Assembly: GCA_009869945.1 (NCBI GenBank)
Contig: WIXG01000033.1
Coordinates: 186,001 to 250,000, forward strand
Direction: 5' to 3'
Source of the DNA: Mesaphorura yosii
Lineage: Eukaryota; Arthropoda; Collembola; Poduromorpha; Tullbergiidae
Length of the DNA stretch: 64,000 bases
The position numbers and the translations under genes are program-made. Below the pieces are notes generated by a model. That model did no database searches and was not told the DNA's origin. It was given only the letters and a program-made list of their open reading frames with translations. Shown in pieces: positions 39,801 through 53,485 of this stretch (position 1 is the first letter of the stretch; the number at the start of each line of letters is the position of its first letter).

Positions 39801-42800
39801 TGAAGCATGTCAACTTGACAGTGAGAATCAATTACGAGATGCCTAAAAAGAATCTATTCGCCTGAAGCGGAAATCATTAGCCGAATCGAAGCCCGAAGTG
39901 CCAATTGCCAAGTCCTAATGCCATCTTATGATGTCGATTATATCAGATGTGCGTTTAGATTGACTATTTTATTAATTCAATTCTGCCGCATTCATTAGCA
40001 ATGGCTGAATGAGAAATGTATTGTTCTAAATACAATAGTCAGTATAATACTTTTTTACAAGATTGCATAGTATCATAGCGCTGGCAAACTCAAACTTACA
40101 AAAAGTGTGCACAAAGAAAACCAATGAACCTTGTTAACTAAATCAAACGGTATGCATTTTTGTCTCAGGTATTAACTAGCCAGCGAAGCAGTCAGATTTA
40201 TGACTCAGATTGCTTCCTCACCGTGCTACGCTACTCTGCTTATCAACTCTAAGAAACTCATCGTGAGTCAGCAAGTCGAAGTCGGATTATTAAATGTACT
40301 GCAATATACGGTACATTCCATGATCGCCGATCACCGAGTGCCAGTGTATTGATTGTTGAAAGCAAATAGCAAATTGTAGAAGCATTGCCAACATTGCCCT
40401 CCTACTCTTCCACTGCCTTATCTGATATAACTAATCTTCATTTGAGTCTTCACTGACGATCTATTAAAAGGCTTTCGATCCCGTGCGGGTATTTTGAGTT
40501 GACTTTGCCGTCTTTTTGATTGTGAGTGAAAGAACGATCTAATGTGCCCTGTTTTGATGTTGATTCCCGTTGCGTTCCCGTTGTTGCGACTTTCTCTTGT
40601 CCATCTTGTCCAACAGTGTACTGCGTCGCAAAATCATTAATATCACACTTTCCTGTCATGTTTGTGGTTATGTCTATACTGTGCACGGTTGCGCGGCAAC
40701 TTACGCCCATTTCGAGATCGAAACGCGACTTGCGACTTTGAATTTCTTTCTGCAGAATATTGCAGCGCAGAGCATGGCAGACAGCGTACGTAATAATGTG
40801 AGGGAATCCACCGGCTAAGATGAATTATGATTATGATTATATTTGTTATTTATTACATTTCAATAATTTGAGCAGTCATTTCTCTTTTCATTTCTATGCA
40901 GCAAGCAAGCGGTATAAAATTAATCTCTCGCTGCACTCTACTCGACTATCTCGGCGCATCTTCGAATACTTCTTTTCTTAGCATAGCCACGGCGAGTCCA
41001 AACCCTCATTTGCGAATCGCGAAATCATAATAATGATATAACATGATAAATAGCTAAAAGAAAAGCAAGTTTGTCAGGAGTCGACGAGTTATCTATCGAT
41101 TGTTATTACGTTGGTGAGCAAGGAGATGCTACTTGTCGATGTAACAAGACAGGAATAAATGAGTTTAGACAGGGAAGCTGCATCTTCAAACGCAGAAGCA
41201 AAAGTAGATTAATAGGATTAGGATAAATATGTGGACACAAGAATAACAACACGAGCATGCAATGCAAGATTGATTGAATGAGTGGTTTCACTCAGCTTCT
41301 TCAACACAATCCCATTCTAAGGCTGAAGATTCGGGAAAAATCGAAATCTGTGTATTGTTTTGAATACAAACAAATGGCTAACGCCTGTTTACGCAAATCT
41401 AAGCTGACACGATTGAAATGAAAGGAAAGCCCAAATACGCGCTCGTACTCACTCTCGATTCTTTTTATTTAGTCGACTAACAGACTAACAAAAGAGATGA
41501 GAGACTCTCGCTTGTAATTAGAAAAACTCAGGCACAGACTTCAATTAATTATAACATGAAAGACGAAGAAAGAAGAGCAGTCCAATTGTAATACGAATAC
41601 GAACTGCATTTTGATTTAATTGGTCTCATTTGTCTAGAGAGTCTTTGTAGTATTTTCTGCGAAGACTTCTAAACAACGAGAGTTTGGCATGCACAAGTTT
41701 CATTGTGAGGCCGTAGTACAAAAAATGTGTCGCAAATGGAGCTTGTGCGATAAAATTGAAAAATTGTGCAAAAGTAAGGCAATGAGGCAGCAGCAGCACG
41801 CCCTGTATGAATTGCGAATGTGGTATCAGGAGTATTAATCAAGTGTAATAATGCCTATGCCGGTACACAGCAGAAGAACTGGGAAGGTCCGCATAACGGG
41901 AATTTTACTACAGATTACGTGCCGTGTGGAGAATGAAATGATTTACTTTTCGAGTCGAGCGACATTCATAACTCTTGTTCTGCTCTTGTATCTTGTCAAA
42001 TAACTAGTCAAGGCAAAAATAAATTGCTTGCAAATCTTCTTCCATGCTGCGACTGCGACAGCGACACTGATAATGCAAAAAAGGTAAAAAGGATTGTATT
42101 TCGAGCACCCGAGCGAGAAATTATTAAGTCATGAATCTCAAAATTTGATTGTCATGTTTATTAACCAGTTTGTTAATAACGTTGTTGGAAAATCAAGTGG
42201 GTTCCCCCAAATCAGCATTGTACTGACTGACTGCGATTCCGGCGATTCGATGCAGTGATGAGCAAAGTGGTACAAACCTCGCATTCCGTATACATTCCGT
42301 AGAGATGCTTTATAGGTACTGGCAGTAAAGATGATCATCGTCATTACCATTGCCCCTATTATTATTATACTTTTTATAAGGATAATAATTAGGTTGCGAT
42401 GTTAACCTGTCCCAACGCCAGCGCAGCACAGCACAGCTGGTTATGCATTTAATCACCCGTACTCGCGTAGCAAAGATTTCTCTTGACAGTTCAGTACTAC
42501 GACAGGAGTCGTACTGTACGTACAATGAAACCAGAAGAAGAAAAGTCAATTGTTGCGCACAGCTCGTAGCCTCATCTGCATTACAGCAAATGCTACGCTA
42601 CGGTCGAAATAAAAGCCAAAGCTCATCATTCAACGGAGCTGCGATTCTGCCTTCTTCGCCTTCATTATGATCATCGTCAATTGTAAATATTATAATATAA
42701 TAATGGTTTTCTCACTTCTTAATTTGAAAACTTGTTTTTCACTCGGAGATAATGTATGAGGATATGCAGGTTGCAGATGCTGCAGATCGCCATCGCAAAT

Positions 42801-45800
42801 GGCGAATGCAGAAGTGCAGTGCAGAAGTGACATTTGTTGTTTCTATCAAACCTTATATGTAAATTTTCTTGTAATGCTTAATGACTCTTCTGATTTTAGA
42901 TTACGAGGACCATAATTCATTCTTCACTCCTACTTGAAGCTTCGATCGTGCATCGTGCTTGCTGGCCGGCCGTCGCTGATTGTGATGTACCGCGTTTGGA
43001 TGAATGGCTTTTAATGGCATGAGTCTGTTGATGTTGGCTGTTGATGGTTTCATCAATAGGTCAGTAGTTCCTTCTTTCTTTCTCTTCCATCGAGACCATT
43101 CAATTCATTAGCTTACTTACACCATAAACACAAAAAGCTGAAGACTCATTTCACCACGGAAATTCTCATCTTCACATTTTCTTCCGAGTTCAGCACGCAA
43201 AGGACAAAGCACAAACGTGTCCCACCCCATATTTAAGGTCTAACAGCATATATTCGTGTAAATTGTAAAATTGTAAATATCGAGTATTTATGTAACATCA
43301 TAATCATAATTATGTCACTTTTGTGACTTTCTCAAAAATTCCCACGTGCGTGACTGTTATTACTAAATTAGTCACATGTTACGCTACAAGCTTAAACTGT
43401 AAATATGCACGCATTCCTCGTGGGACGCGTTTTCTATTTTTCAATCGACTACGATCCACGACTCGACCACACGCCATGGCATGGCAGACCGGTACACTTT
43501 CTTTGAGGTTTCTGGTTTGGTTTATAATTAAATTACTGACCTAACAAGGCAGATACAGCGCAGACGCAGGCCAAATGCGTGTCAGAGGAGTGCCACGCAA
43601 TGATTGACATGTTCTGCACACATTTGCATGTAACGCACCGTGATTATGATGTAACAATCACACAGGTCAGAGCCCTGCTAGCAGCGGTTATGTAAAAGGC
43701 AGTGAAATTTCTCCACTTTTAATTTCTAGACTGACACGAGCTCATGAACCCAAAACCATCAGAAAATGGCTCGAAGGATTCGAAGGCAAAAGATGGGCCT
43801 CGAATTACTCATGTGAACTCAATATCACTGCCAAAAGCCATGCCCAGTGCCCAAGAAGAGGGTTGGTTAATTGATTTTACGAATACTAAAGCAGGAAGTG
43901 CGGCACGTTATCAAGATTCAAGAAGCCATCGCCATCAAGTCAAAGTCCTCATCACCTTCATCGTACGTCTTTCTTGTACGCGTCACAATTTAGTCTGTCA
44001 AAATCTAATTTGTTTCGTCAAGTCATCAATTATCAATTACCATTTATGAAATCAGCCACGTGTCGAATCTGCCATCCGTGCTGCGCCGTGCCCACGAGGC
44101 AGCCTGCCTGGCAGGAGCTGACAGTAATTGATTGGCAAAGTTGACTGGCGGAGATGGTGATGGCGATGACCAACATAATTTACAGAACGCGAGCGCACAA
44201 ATTGGTACTCGTAAATGGTAACACGACAATATTGAATTACGAAAGACCTTTGCAAATACGAATACGATTACGAATGTTAATGTTATCGGGTCAGACTAAG
44301 TTTTGGCAAAAATAAACAAAAATCATAAAGTAAACAAACGCGATTGGAGATTATGTAACGAGACACGGCACACATTATCTAATCATACAGATCAAATTCA
44401 TATCAGAGTGTCACATATAATTATTGACCATAACGATCTACTAAACCTAACATGTGTCACAAGTCACAGAGCCAAATAACTACGCAAAAAATTGTAAATA
44501 ATTAAGAAAGACATTTAAATTCTGGTTCCTCATTCCTGTTACGTGTTGCTGATATCGTCGCGCTGCGTCAACATAAGCGTCTATGCTTAATGAAATTAGC
44601 GAGACGCAGCAACAGCCACAAGAAATCATCTCACTTGCAGCCAACGAGTCAACCACACACTGCTTACCAGATTACGATTGCAGATTGCAATTGTCATACG
44701 TATTTACAAATTTTTATGAAACCGAGCCAAAATGACCAAACTTCCTTCCACGCGGCTACGCCATGTCACGCCAGGCCACAGATTTATGCATGTATGACGT
44801 TTTCTGTCTGTACATTGGATTAATAACGAATTCATGCGTGGTAATGCCGATTAAGAACCCTGGCGGTGAATTTAACTCATAAAGCGGTCAATATATTAAA
44901 TCCTTATCGCGTAGCAAAGCATTGCTAATCGAGTTTCCAATTTTTTTTGGTTGGCTTGAGCTGAACATACGCGGATGCAGTGAAAGTTATGATATAAGAC
45001 GAAGCCACAACATGCCAGCAATCAGCATGGTGCACTTCCATTTGTAATTCCAAATACGAAAACATGATCTTTAATCCCACACCATTAGTTTGACTTATTT
45101 AACCCCAAACTGTTAATTCTCATTGCTGCAGTGCAGGCAGTATAGAACACACATTTTTGACACATTTACAGTTTGCAATGCACTGGCATTCGTATTCATA
45201 TAAGGATGACGATGGCGACTGAATTCTGAGAGAACAATGTAACTCTAATGGATGGACTTGGCACAGAACGAAACGAAATGCGAAAAGAGTGGCACTGGCA
45301 CTCATTATCGAATCAAACGAAAACGAGTCGAATCTCCGTCCACGCGAAATTGGCATGTTTCTCTGTTTGACTTTTTACGAACAACAATAACAATAAGAAA
45401 ATGGTAAAAATTGGACAATTGCAGTGATAAAGAAAAAATTATTGCAAAATTACTGCCACATTATGACTTTATATGACGGCGAGTGCTTAGCTTATTAGCG
45501 CGAGCACAGCAGCCGCCTTTGCCAATACTACCAATATACTCTGCCCATTGCCCAGTCCATTTCCGACTCTACTCAATCTACTCTTGCATAATTCATAATT
45601 TATATCACTCTAAAACTATCGCGTATCGTGTAGCATGTACTCATTTGCTCTGCTCTGCATGATTCATTTACGATTGTACAATCGAAATCGCGAGTCTAAT
45701 TTGGTTTTCATTATTACGAGGCACTTTCGCAGAAATTCATTCTTCTGGTTCTGGCCCAAGTAATCACATTTCGTGCTTACACGGTGATGGAGACAGCGAC

Positions 45801-47895
45801 GGTACTCAAGGTACAGCTTTAATTTGCAAGGGTTTGCCTCACAAGACAAAATTTGCGTTCGTACTCGCACTGTGCTAAAAATCTGATTCTGATTCGTGTA
45901 AAACTAAACTCACTTTCATGCGTGAGCTTGGCACGGCATAGCTTTTCTGGTATTACGAAATCGTAAATGGAAATGAGATTTGGCCCCGTCATTTTATGAG
46001 ATTCACAAGTCGCAAATTTTAAAAGTCATGCTAACTTAATGAATTTCATGTGTGTGTGAGTCTGAACTGAAGCACGAAATTAACGAACGCTTCGTCGAGC
46101 TCAGTCAGTCTAGCTCCATTCTAAATTTAGGTGCGACTTTTCGTAACTCTCTATTCGTCATTCACAAATTAAATTTATTAATAGACTTTGGCTTGACTTG
46201 GTCTTTGGGGAGGAGATGAGACGAAATGAGACGCGGTCTCACGTCCGACACAAAGAAACCATTGCTTTTTTCCGCCAAGACAGACCAGACAGTCATAAAA
46301 ATTTTACTACTTAAGATTCGCATGGTAGGAGACCAAAAATTGCGATTGCAATTATTGATAGCGGATCCACAACCTGGAACCTATAAAAAGCAATGCAGGA
46401 GGCCAGGCTGCCAGATCAGACCGTGTGACTGTGATTTTTAGCAATGCTTATTTCGCCACAAAGCTCTACACATAATTACTTCAGCCAGGTTGTTTATACT
46501 TATGCAGTATGCAAAATACAATTTCAAATCTTGAAAAACCATAAACTAACTTAAGACTTCGAGACGAAGGCATTAATTTGTGGACAATTGGCAGAAATTG
46601 GCAAAATGTGCCAGCTGAAATAAAATATGGCATTAATCATTTTTCTCGCCGGTATGATGAGTGCACAAGTGCACTGCACGAGTCTGAAATCTGAGCCGAG
46701 CTAAGCTCTGTGCGAAAGCACAACTGGGATTCGGACTGTACTTTGTGAGATTTTCTTTCAAACAAGTTTTAAGCTTATTAATATTCAACGTACTACTTGG
46801 CTGTGGCTACTTACTATTTGTAAACTGGGCAATAGCAATAATAAGACTGTAGTACACGGCATAAACAAAAGAAATACAGTACAATGTACAATATTTTGCA
46901 AATAATTGGCCAAATTGGCTGCCGAGTCCCAGAATCACCACATAAGCCAAATGCGAAACGCCAGACTGAGATACGAGCTTGTGTGTAATACTTTTGTCAG
47001 CCGGCCGAGTAGTGAAAGAACGAGTTGCTGTCCACTGCAGTCCACGTCCAACGTTCATGCAAGCAAACACGTAGTGGAGCGATAAATAATTCCTCGAGAT
47101 CAAATCTCGAAGTTGATTCTCATTCTCAGTCAGCACCAACAACAATTTAAAACTAGAACTAACAAAATAACATGCAAATTCTGTAATGTATTACAATTAT
47201 GATCGTGATAAATTATGATGTATGCGCGCAGACGCGAATCGTGGTTTTCGCTCTTGTCAACATGGCAGGCATGGCATGACATAGCAAGAGATAAGAAATT
47301 CTTAATTGCATGGTTGACTGGGTTAAATAAGGTTTATAGTGCGTACAGCAGGTTTCGAACCAAGAATCCCATTGTTGTCATAATTTAATTAGATTCAGAA
47401 TTTATGAATATAAACCGCCACATTGCGATAAGAAAGGATTTCCTTTGCTCGTTCAGTGGCTGGCAATTTTTTGTCTTTTTCTTTGTTTCAACACGGTGCC
47501 CGTGCGTAATGAGAAAGGCCAGTCATGACTTTTTATGAGTTTTTTAAGGAAAAGGGACACATGCTAACACGTAAAACTAGGTTTACGGGAAGTACTTGCA
47601 AGAATCACAAGTTGCAAGTCTCAACCCCCCTTTTTGCCTTGTCTTGCCTTTTCGTCGTTAAGTGGTTGGAATGTTTTAATGAGTCTGTAATCACCGGTCC
47701 GTTGCAACTGCCAAACTGCCTTTGTCTCAAAAGTACCAAGTTTTCGCAACAAAAACATACGCGTCGTGTTTTCCTTTTGCACGTCGTTTGGCCTTTGGCC
47801 TGAATTTGTGAGAAGCCGTAAAAATGATAATTTATGGTAGCTGCGATGCGAGTTCAAAATTACGAGAAAATAAAGACAAAGAAAAGGAAACTCAC
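36849..47895. other. 11-kb intron of the long isoform, no clear gene
   Basis: AT-rich sequence with many short TGCA/CATG-type words. The largest chance-like frame is plus 38613-39149. A plus-strand frame at 43744-44049 begins MNPKPSENGSKDSKAK and has a hydrophilic composition, but I find no splice or promoter support for it. Confidence 0.55.
38613..39149 (+). other. 178-codon open reading frame, unidentified
   Basis: The longest single frame in the intronic half of the window. The product is hydrophilic with mixed segments (MQDTPDVDARTTDRAMSH at the start, then WSAGQWRVANMIFGSYL). No domain, repeat or membrane pattern is recognised, and no TATA or polyadenylation signal is obvious. It is probably fortuitous. 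Confidence 0.15.
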
Positions 47896-48030
47896 GTCCA
47901 TCCTCGCTCGAGCTCCACCTGCGGCTGGTGCAATCAAATCAGGGTTCATTTTTGGTGAAGGTGAAACTCCGCGTCGTGGTGAAGGATGTTGAAGATGCAT
48001 TGACTGAGGTGGGATTGATTGTCTCCTCAT
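47896..48030 (-). CDS. PLEKHG5: first coding exon of the long PLEKHG5-like isoform (or of a separate minus-strand gene)
   Basis: ATG 48030 opens 45 codons (MRRQSIPPQSMHLQ, PSPRRGVSPSPKMNPD, AAGGARARMD) ending at donor GAC|GTGAGT in phase 0. The same frame is open for another 23 codons upstream (FRFLKEAEKNSGISDQENV) until a TAG at 48102-48100. Basic, Pro/Ser-rich composition suggests a disordered, phosphorylated N-terminus. Membership in the PLEKHG5 gene is inferred from phase continuity through five more exons; a separate gene using the same exons cannot be excluded. Confidence 0.6.
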
Positions 48031-48099
48031 TTTGCCAACGTTTTCTTGATCGGAGATGCCCGAGTTCTTTTCGGCTTCTTTGAGAAACCGGAAATGCTG

Positions 48100-48123
48100 C
48101 TAATTCTTGCTGCAGTTCTCCAT
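48100..48123 (-). promoter_or_regulatory. seven-codon upstream frame in phase with the main frame
   Basis: On the minus strand ATG (48123) is followed by six codons (MENCSKN in all) and TAG, in the same frame as the coding exon that continues downstream. It may be an inhibitory upstream ORF in the 5' leader, or the stop may be read through. Confidence 0.4.
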
Positions 48124-51100
48124 CTTGGCACGCTTAACGGGAGCGTGAGGTACGTGGTCCGATTCAGCTGACAAGGCAAGCCTTTTCAAAATATCTTGGC
48201 TCGAGGAGGCTTGAACTCGACGAATTAATGAGAGTAGTGCAGTCTTACATAATCGCCTATTCTTAATTTCACACAAATCTGATCTTGCAGACTCACTTTT
48301 GAAATCATGAGTTGAAACAATGCAATTCTTTACGCCAAAGCACAGTAAAACGTGCTACGTGCGCATTTTTCTAGTCTGAATGTTTTGAAGGGTGAGCATT
48401 CGGTACATGATTCAAGAAAAGTGAATCATGGCATGGCAGGAATCTCGTGTCGTTGCATTTGTCTTAATCTTACGTAACGAATAGTAATTATTCTAGGCTA
48501 TTACACGTATTAAATGTCGTGTCTGCCTTCATCTGCAACGCAGCGAATGTATGAGACACTGAGACACATCACAACAGGAAGTCACAGGGATCAAACACGG
48601 TAATTAAGATGCAAAGGATTATGCGAGAACACGAAATTCTTCAAATCGCTGCCAATGCCTCCGCCAACTTTTCCTTATTCACTTTTTCGCAGTTAATTTC
48701 AATCGAGGGAGCCGGGTTTCAATTTCATCGTTGAATATTCACCTGCCAGTCCGGCGGTCCGGCGCGATTAATTGTTTGGGATGAAAGTCTGAGTCTTTGC
48801 GCGAAGAAATCTTGGCGAATATCGGCGTCGGCGAAGTTATTGCCGATATTCTCCAACAATGTCAATGAAGACAGGCTCGTGTAGGGATTTAGGCTGGACT
48901 ATGATCGCACTGATCAGAGGAATTGGGACAAGAAAGTTCAAATATGCACTGAAAAGGTGGACTGTTTGTTCGCAAGAGACTGTTTGCGGAATCGTTCGTT
49001 CGTGAGTCTGAGAAAATGCGAAAATGCAAACAAAGTCTCGACTCAGTTACTCTGTAATTCCAAATACAATCACTTCGCTGAATAACGGACCATTCAAATT
49101 GTTCAAATAGTAAATCGCAATAGTAAGTTGCACTGAAGCCGAAATATGTCCAACACACGCATAAACTACGAAATACGAATACACGACTTGACTCACAAAC
49201 GAAACAGGTGAGAATTCAGTTTCTCATTGTACTCAGATCGTGCGGAGATATGAGATGATGGACAGGACAGCCCAGCCACACCGCACAGCAGTTGTTCACA
49301 ATGTTGCTCTTCCTGACCGACAACACCCAGGAATGGACAACAATGACTGTAGACAACTTTACTTTACTTAGTGCAGTTTCACTGCAAAAAATCTTTTGTA
49401 CGCAGCGAAATGATCTGACTGACACTGACCAACTGACACTCAACTCAAAATACGTCTCACGTTGTGTTCGGTCTGGTCTTCTCTTCCGCTATCCACAATT
49501 CACATTAAATCCAAAAAACGAGTCAACAATGCTATTCGGTACTCGACGATGCTATCCACTGTTGGACACGGGACATATAATTTCTTCCTTCTTCGGAGTA
49601 GGTGCACTGCACGCCGCACGCACTCACGAGACTCACGGCTGATGAATGTTGATGATAGACAAAACAGAATGCAGTAACGACTGACGACCGACCGACCAAA
49701 TACGAATACGACAATGCAGCAGATCAGAAAGAAAATCTCGCTGGTAAAAGATAAAGATTATTGTTGTACAGTACAGCTTAATCGTTGGAGAATCGTGTTC
49801 GCTGAAGAATACGTGTGCTATCGCTTAGGTTTGCTGTAATACGTAAGGGGATCGCCAAAAAGTAAGCAGCAAAAGCAACAATGCGTATTTAGTGAGTTTG
49901 CATAAAATTGCATGTGTTCCGTAGTCCTCCAATTCGCAAAAGCATGTTACATTGTATGGCATGGCATACCGCATCTCAGCCGCCGTGGTAAATGGTTTCG
50001 TCTTGTTGCATTGTTGTCTTCGTCTCTTCATATGTTTGCATATTTCTTATCTTATTCCAGTTTAGTGAGTCCCACATCAACTCAGCTGGCTCAAAAACAC
50101 AGTAATGAAAAGGCAAGGCGAATTGCTTGAAAAATAACATGTGTGATGGGCTGACGCTGATGTTGTGGCTGTGGTTTGGTTATTGCATTGCGGTAGGAGA
50201 AACAGATGCATAATTTGAGGATATGGTAAGTGACATTAAAGAATACTGACTACTAATTTGTTCAGCTGAATAACTGTACGTAGTGCGTATCTTGTACACG
50301 ATATTCAGTTAACTTGCTAGCCTGCTGCTGCTTTTGTGCAAAAGCTTAGTCAGAAGTGTTCATATTCACTTATTAAAATGTATTTGCCTTAAGGTGATCA
50401 GAAGTTGCTTAGTTACTTTGGTTTGGATCGTCGATGAGTCGGCCAGGCCGACTGACAGACCAGACCAGGACAGGACGAGAATCGCCAGAAAGGCCAGAAA
50501 GCACAAAATGATTAAACTTGAATGCGAAGCACAGCAACTCATGAACCAAGAAGGCAAGGCAGTAAAGTAAAGTATTACGAATAACTGTATCAATCATAAT
50601 CATCATACAAATACGCAGCGCAGTTTGGCTTTTGTTTACCTGGTTGTTTGGATTACACAATTTTGCATCAGAGCGAGCAGAAGGCAAGAATCAAGAATCA
50701 AGTTCTATCTTTCGTTGTTGCAACGTACCACTGAAGCTGAAACAAGACAAGCTGAAGCTCGATGTCCGAGTCGGCCGAGCCTGCCTGCCAGATGAACGTC
50801 AGAAACTTTTGCAAATTGCAATTATGAAGGAAAATTGATTTGTTTACAAAAAATGAACTTGGAGCAGAACACAAAAAATTGGCAATATCATCTCGGCGCG
50901 CCGATGTCAATACAATACTCAATTGCGGATTGCAATTACGAACGCGGTAAAAGTGGATCTCTTTTATGATACGGCACGTCACAAGGCGAAGGCGAAAGAG
51001 CCGTTCTTTCCATCACCTCAGACGCAGATTGCATATAACTTGTTACTTCATCTTTGCCGGTTTTTTATGATTGCGACACGCGAATACCGAATTGTGAATT

Positions 51101-51774
51101 CCTCTCCGGCTCGGCTGTTATTACCGCTACGAATTCATTTACCCATGAAAAATAACTAATTAAGCGTTTTGTCGGTAGGTTGAACTCTTTTTCATCACTT
51201 CCTTCAGGATTTTATTGTTTTCAAAGGAAATTCAATCGCTGTCTTCGATGTAGTGTAAGAAATGAGGGCAGTAAACGGAACAAGCTCAAGTGCACGTAGC
51301 ACGTAGTTTAACCATCAATTTCGCAAATGCTAGGCTTTGAGCTTGACGGCTGCTTGAATGAGCGCAAACGCATAAAATGTAAACAAGCAATAAAATCAGG
51401 ATTGCAATTAACAGCGTGGCGTGGTTGTTGGCTGCTGCTTGCTTTTGTACTGCGTTTTCAAGCTCAGACCATCCAATAAATTGAATTGATAACGGTTCAA
51501 ATGTTCAAGTCGTGATCGAAGGGAAAGGAGACCGAGAGACGAGTTTTTAGCGGCGCAAACACACGTGCGTGCCGGCAGAACTTTCCACTCAACCAAAGAG
51601 CCGTTAGCAAGTGAGAATTAATAAATTGATTTGCTAAGAGGCTGCAAACAGAATCCTGACCCATAGTAGATGTTCGACCTAATCATAACTAATTTCAGCG
51701 TGACGCGACGCAAACGGTGTGTCCACTTCACGGGCAGAGAATAAAGTAGGCAGTGACAGAAATTCACATTGGCC
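48124..51774. other. intergenic region between STX16 3' end and long PLEKHG5-like promoter
   Basis: About 3.7 kb with only short frames. The promoter of the long PLEKHG5-like transcript should lie just above 48.13 kb, but I see no clear TATA box. Nothing else is identified. Confidence 0.5.
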
Positions 51775-51780
51775 TTTATT
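51775..51780 (-). other. polyadenylation signal AATAAA of STX16
   Basis: AATAAA on the minus strand, about 350 bases past the STX16 stop codon. It is the first clear hexamer seen after the stop. Confidence 0.5.
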
Positions 51781-52132
51781 TCGTAACAAACAATAACTTA
51801 TCTTAATCGTGTGAAATTAATTAAAAAGTGAAGAAAAATTAAGTGACAAGATTCGTTGCAAAATCATAATCATCCGCAAATATTCAGAAAATTGTGATGT
51901 GACAAGAGTTGTTGCTGGTTCGATAATTGCTCGCGTAGATTGAAGGCAGTACACATTAAAAACAGTACGCTTAAACGTAAACATAATTGGAAGATCTTTG
52001 GAAATTCTTGGATCTCTTCTAATGATTGTCATTTATCATGCATTCCCTCGCGTAATAAAATAGTTTCTGAACTCGCATGATTTGTTGTTCCCCGTCTCCA
52101 CCAGCGACGTGACGATGTCCACTGTACTGTCC

Positions 52133-53485
52133 CTACGTTCCAAAGGCAACCAGTAGAATAATCAAGACAAATGTAATTGCAACAGTCGCGGCTATGCAGA
52201 CACACTTTCTGTTCCTTTTCTGATAGTTTGCCGCTTTTTGCAAGTGTTTCACAGCATCTTCCACTTTGATATGAGTATTCTCGACATTGTAGTCAATTCG
52301 ATCCACAACACCACTTTGTTCTTGCACCATATGAGCTAGGTCACGAAATACGGTATTCAGATCTAGTATGGACTTGACAATTTGCTGGACTTCACGCTCT
52401 CTTTCGGCCAACACAACGTTGTCCTCCTCAAGGGCAAGAAGTTGTTGTTGTGTCCATTGCTGATTTTTGGCACCACCGGAGCCACCGGCCTACAAAATGG
52501 TAACACATCACCTCAGTTATCCCAGCGCAAAGATGATATATGAAACAAGTTGCAACGAAATTGTACCTCCGATTCTAAGAACATGTCGTCATAATTGTAC
52601 GGCGAGTCTTGAGTCATCATATCATCAAAATTTAAGTATTGGTTCGACATTTCCTCACGGGCAGTAATCCCTACAAACACAGAAAGCAAATGTAAGAGTC
52701 AGTATTTGAAGCATATCTCCTTCCAAGCTCCAAAAGAGTACAATCTGTACTTACTTCTTAAATATTGTCCTTGACTAGTTCTGAATTTCGAAGACATATC
52801 CTGAAGTGTGGTAACCGTTGATCGTATCACATTATCGCGCAATCTCTTCTCATTCCAGGAGGAGCGCAAACCCTTGCCTTGCATTTGCTGAACTAATCTG
52901 TGGCACGTTCCGAATAACTAAAAATGGAGTAAGGGAATGGCATTAATGAATTAATTATGCAAAGCAAGGTTCAACTGACACCAGTTTACACAACTGCAAC
53001 TAACCCGTGTTATATTTTGTGTAAGCTCTTCAATTTGTAATTCAGTGCTTGTGTCATCATCAAATGTTGGTCTTTGCAAATGCTTGTTCTGAAGATTGTC
53101 TAGTTCTTTCATCTTTTGTGTTATGATTGAACAGTTGTACCGAATGTCCAGCAAATCATCAATCCATGGTGGTGGTGGTACATTCGCATTGCTGACCTGA
53201 TTTAAGGAATCAAGTGTGGAGTCTTCACCACTACCTCCAGCCTCAACATCTTCCTCCACAACTAAGCGTCTTTTGCTGATCAGCGCAACACGGTCAGAGG
53301 AAATGTCTGCAATCTGGATAAAAGAATAGACCGATAATAGATGCATAGCGTGCTTGCGATTATTTTCGCAAACCATATTAGTTAAGTAGTCTTAGAGTCT
53401 GTACCTGCTCATTGTACAACTGCCTACTTTGTACGGAATTATTTCTCATCAGTATGAAGACTTCAGTCAAGCTTCTGGAAACCAT
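52133..53485 (-). CDS. STX16: syntaxin-16 (Qa-SNARE)
   Basis: Tail-anchored Qa-SNARE of the trans-Golgi network that receives endosome-derived vesicles, with Vps45 as its SM partner. Exons: 53485-53405, 53313-53005, 52917-52755, 52670-52567, 52489-52133, all GT-AG and in phase, 337 residues (human STX16 is near 325). The N-terminal peptide (SLTEVFILMRNNS) matches the family Vps45-binding peptide. PPPPWIDDLLDIRYN and MKELDNLQNKHLQRPTFDD match the start of the Habc domain; GTCHRLVQQM and GQYLRR follow. The SNARE helix spans about 246-308, with the zero-layer Gln at about 277 in MVQEQ, and one membrane segment lies at about 315-335 (IAATVAITFVLIILLVAF) before the C-terminus. The gene is head to head with ALG6. 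Confidence 0.97.
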
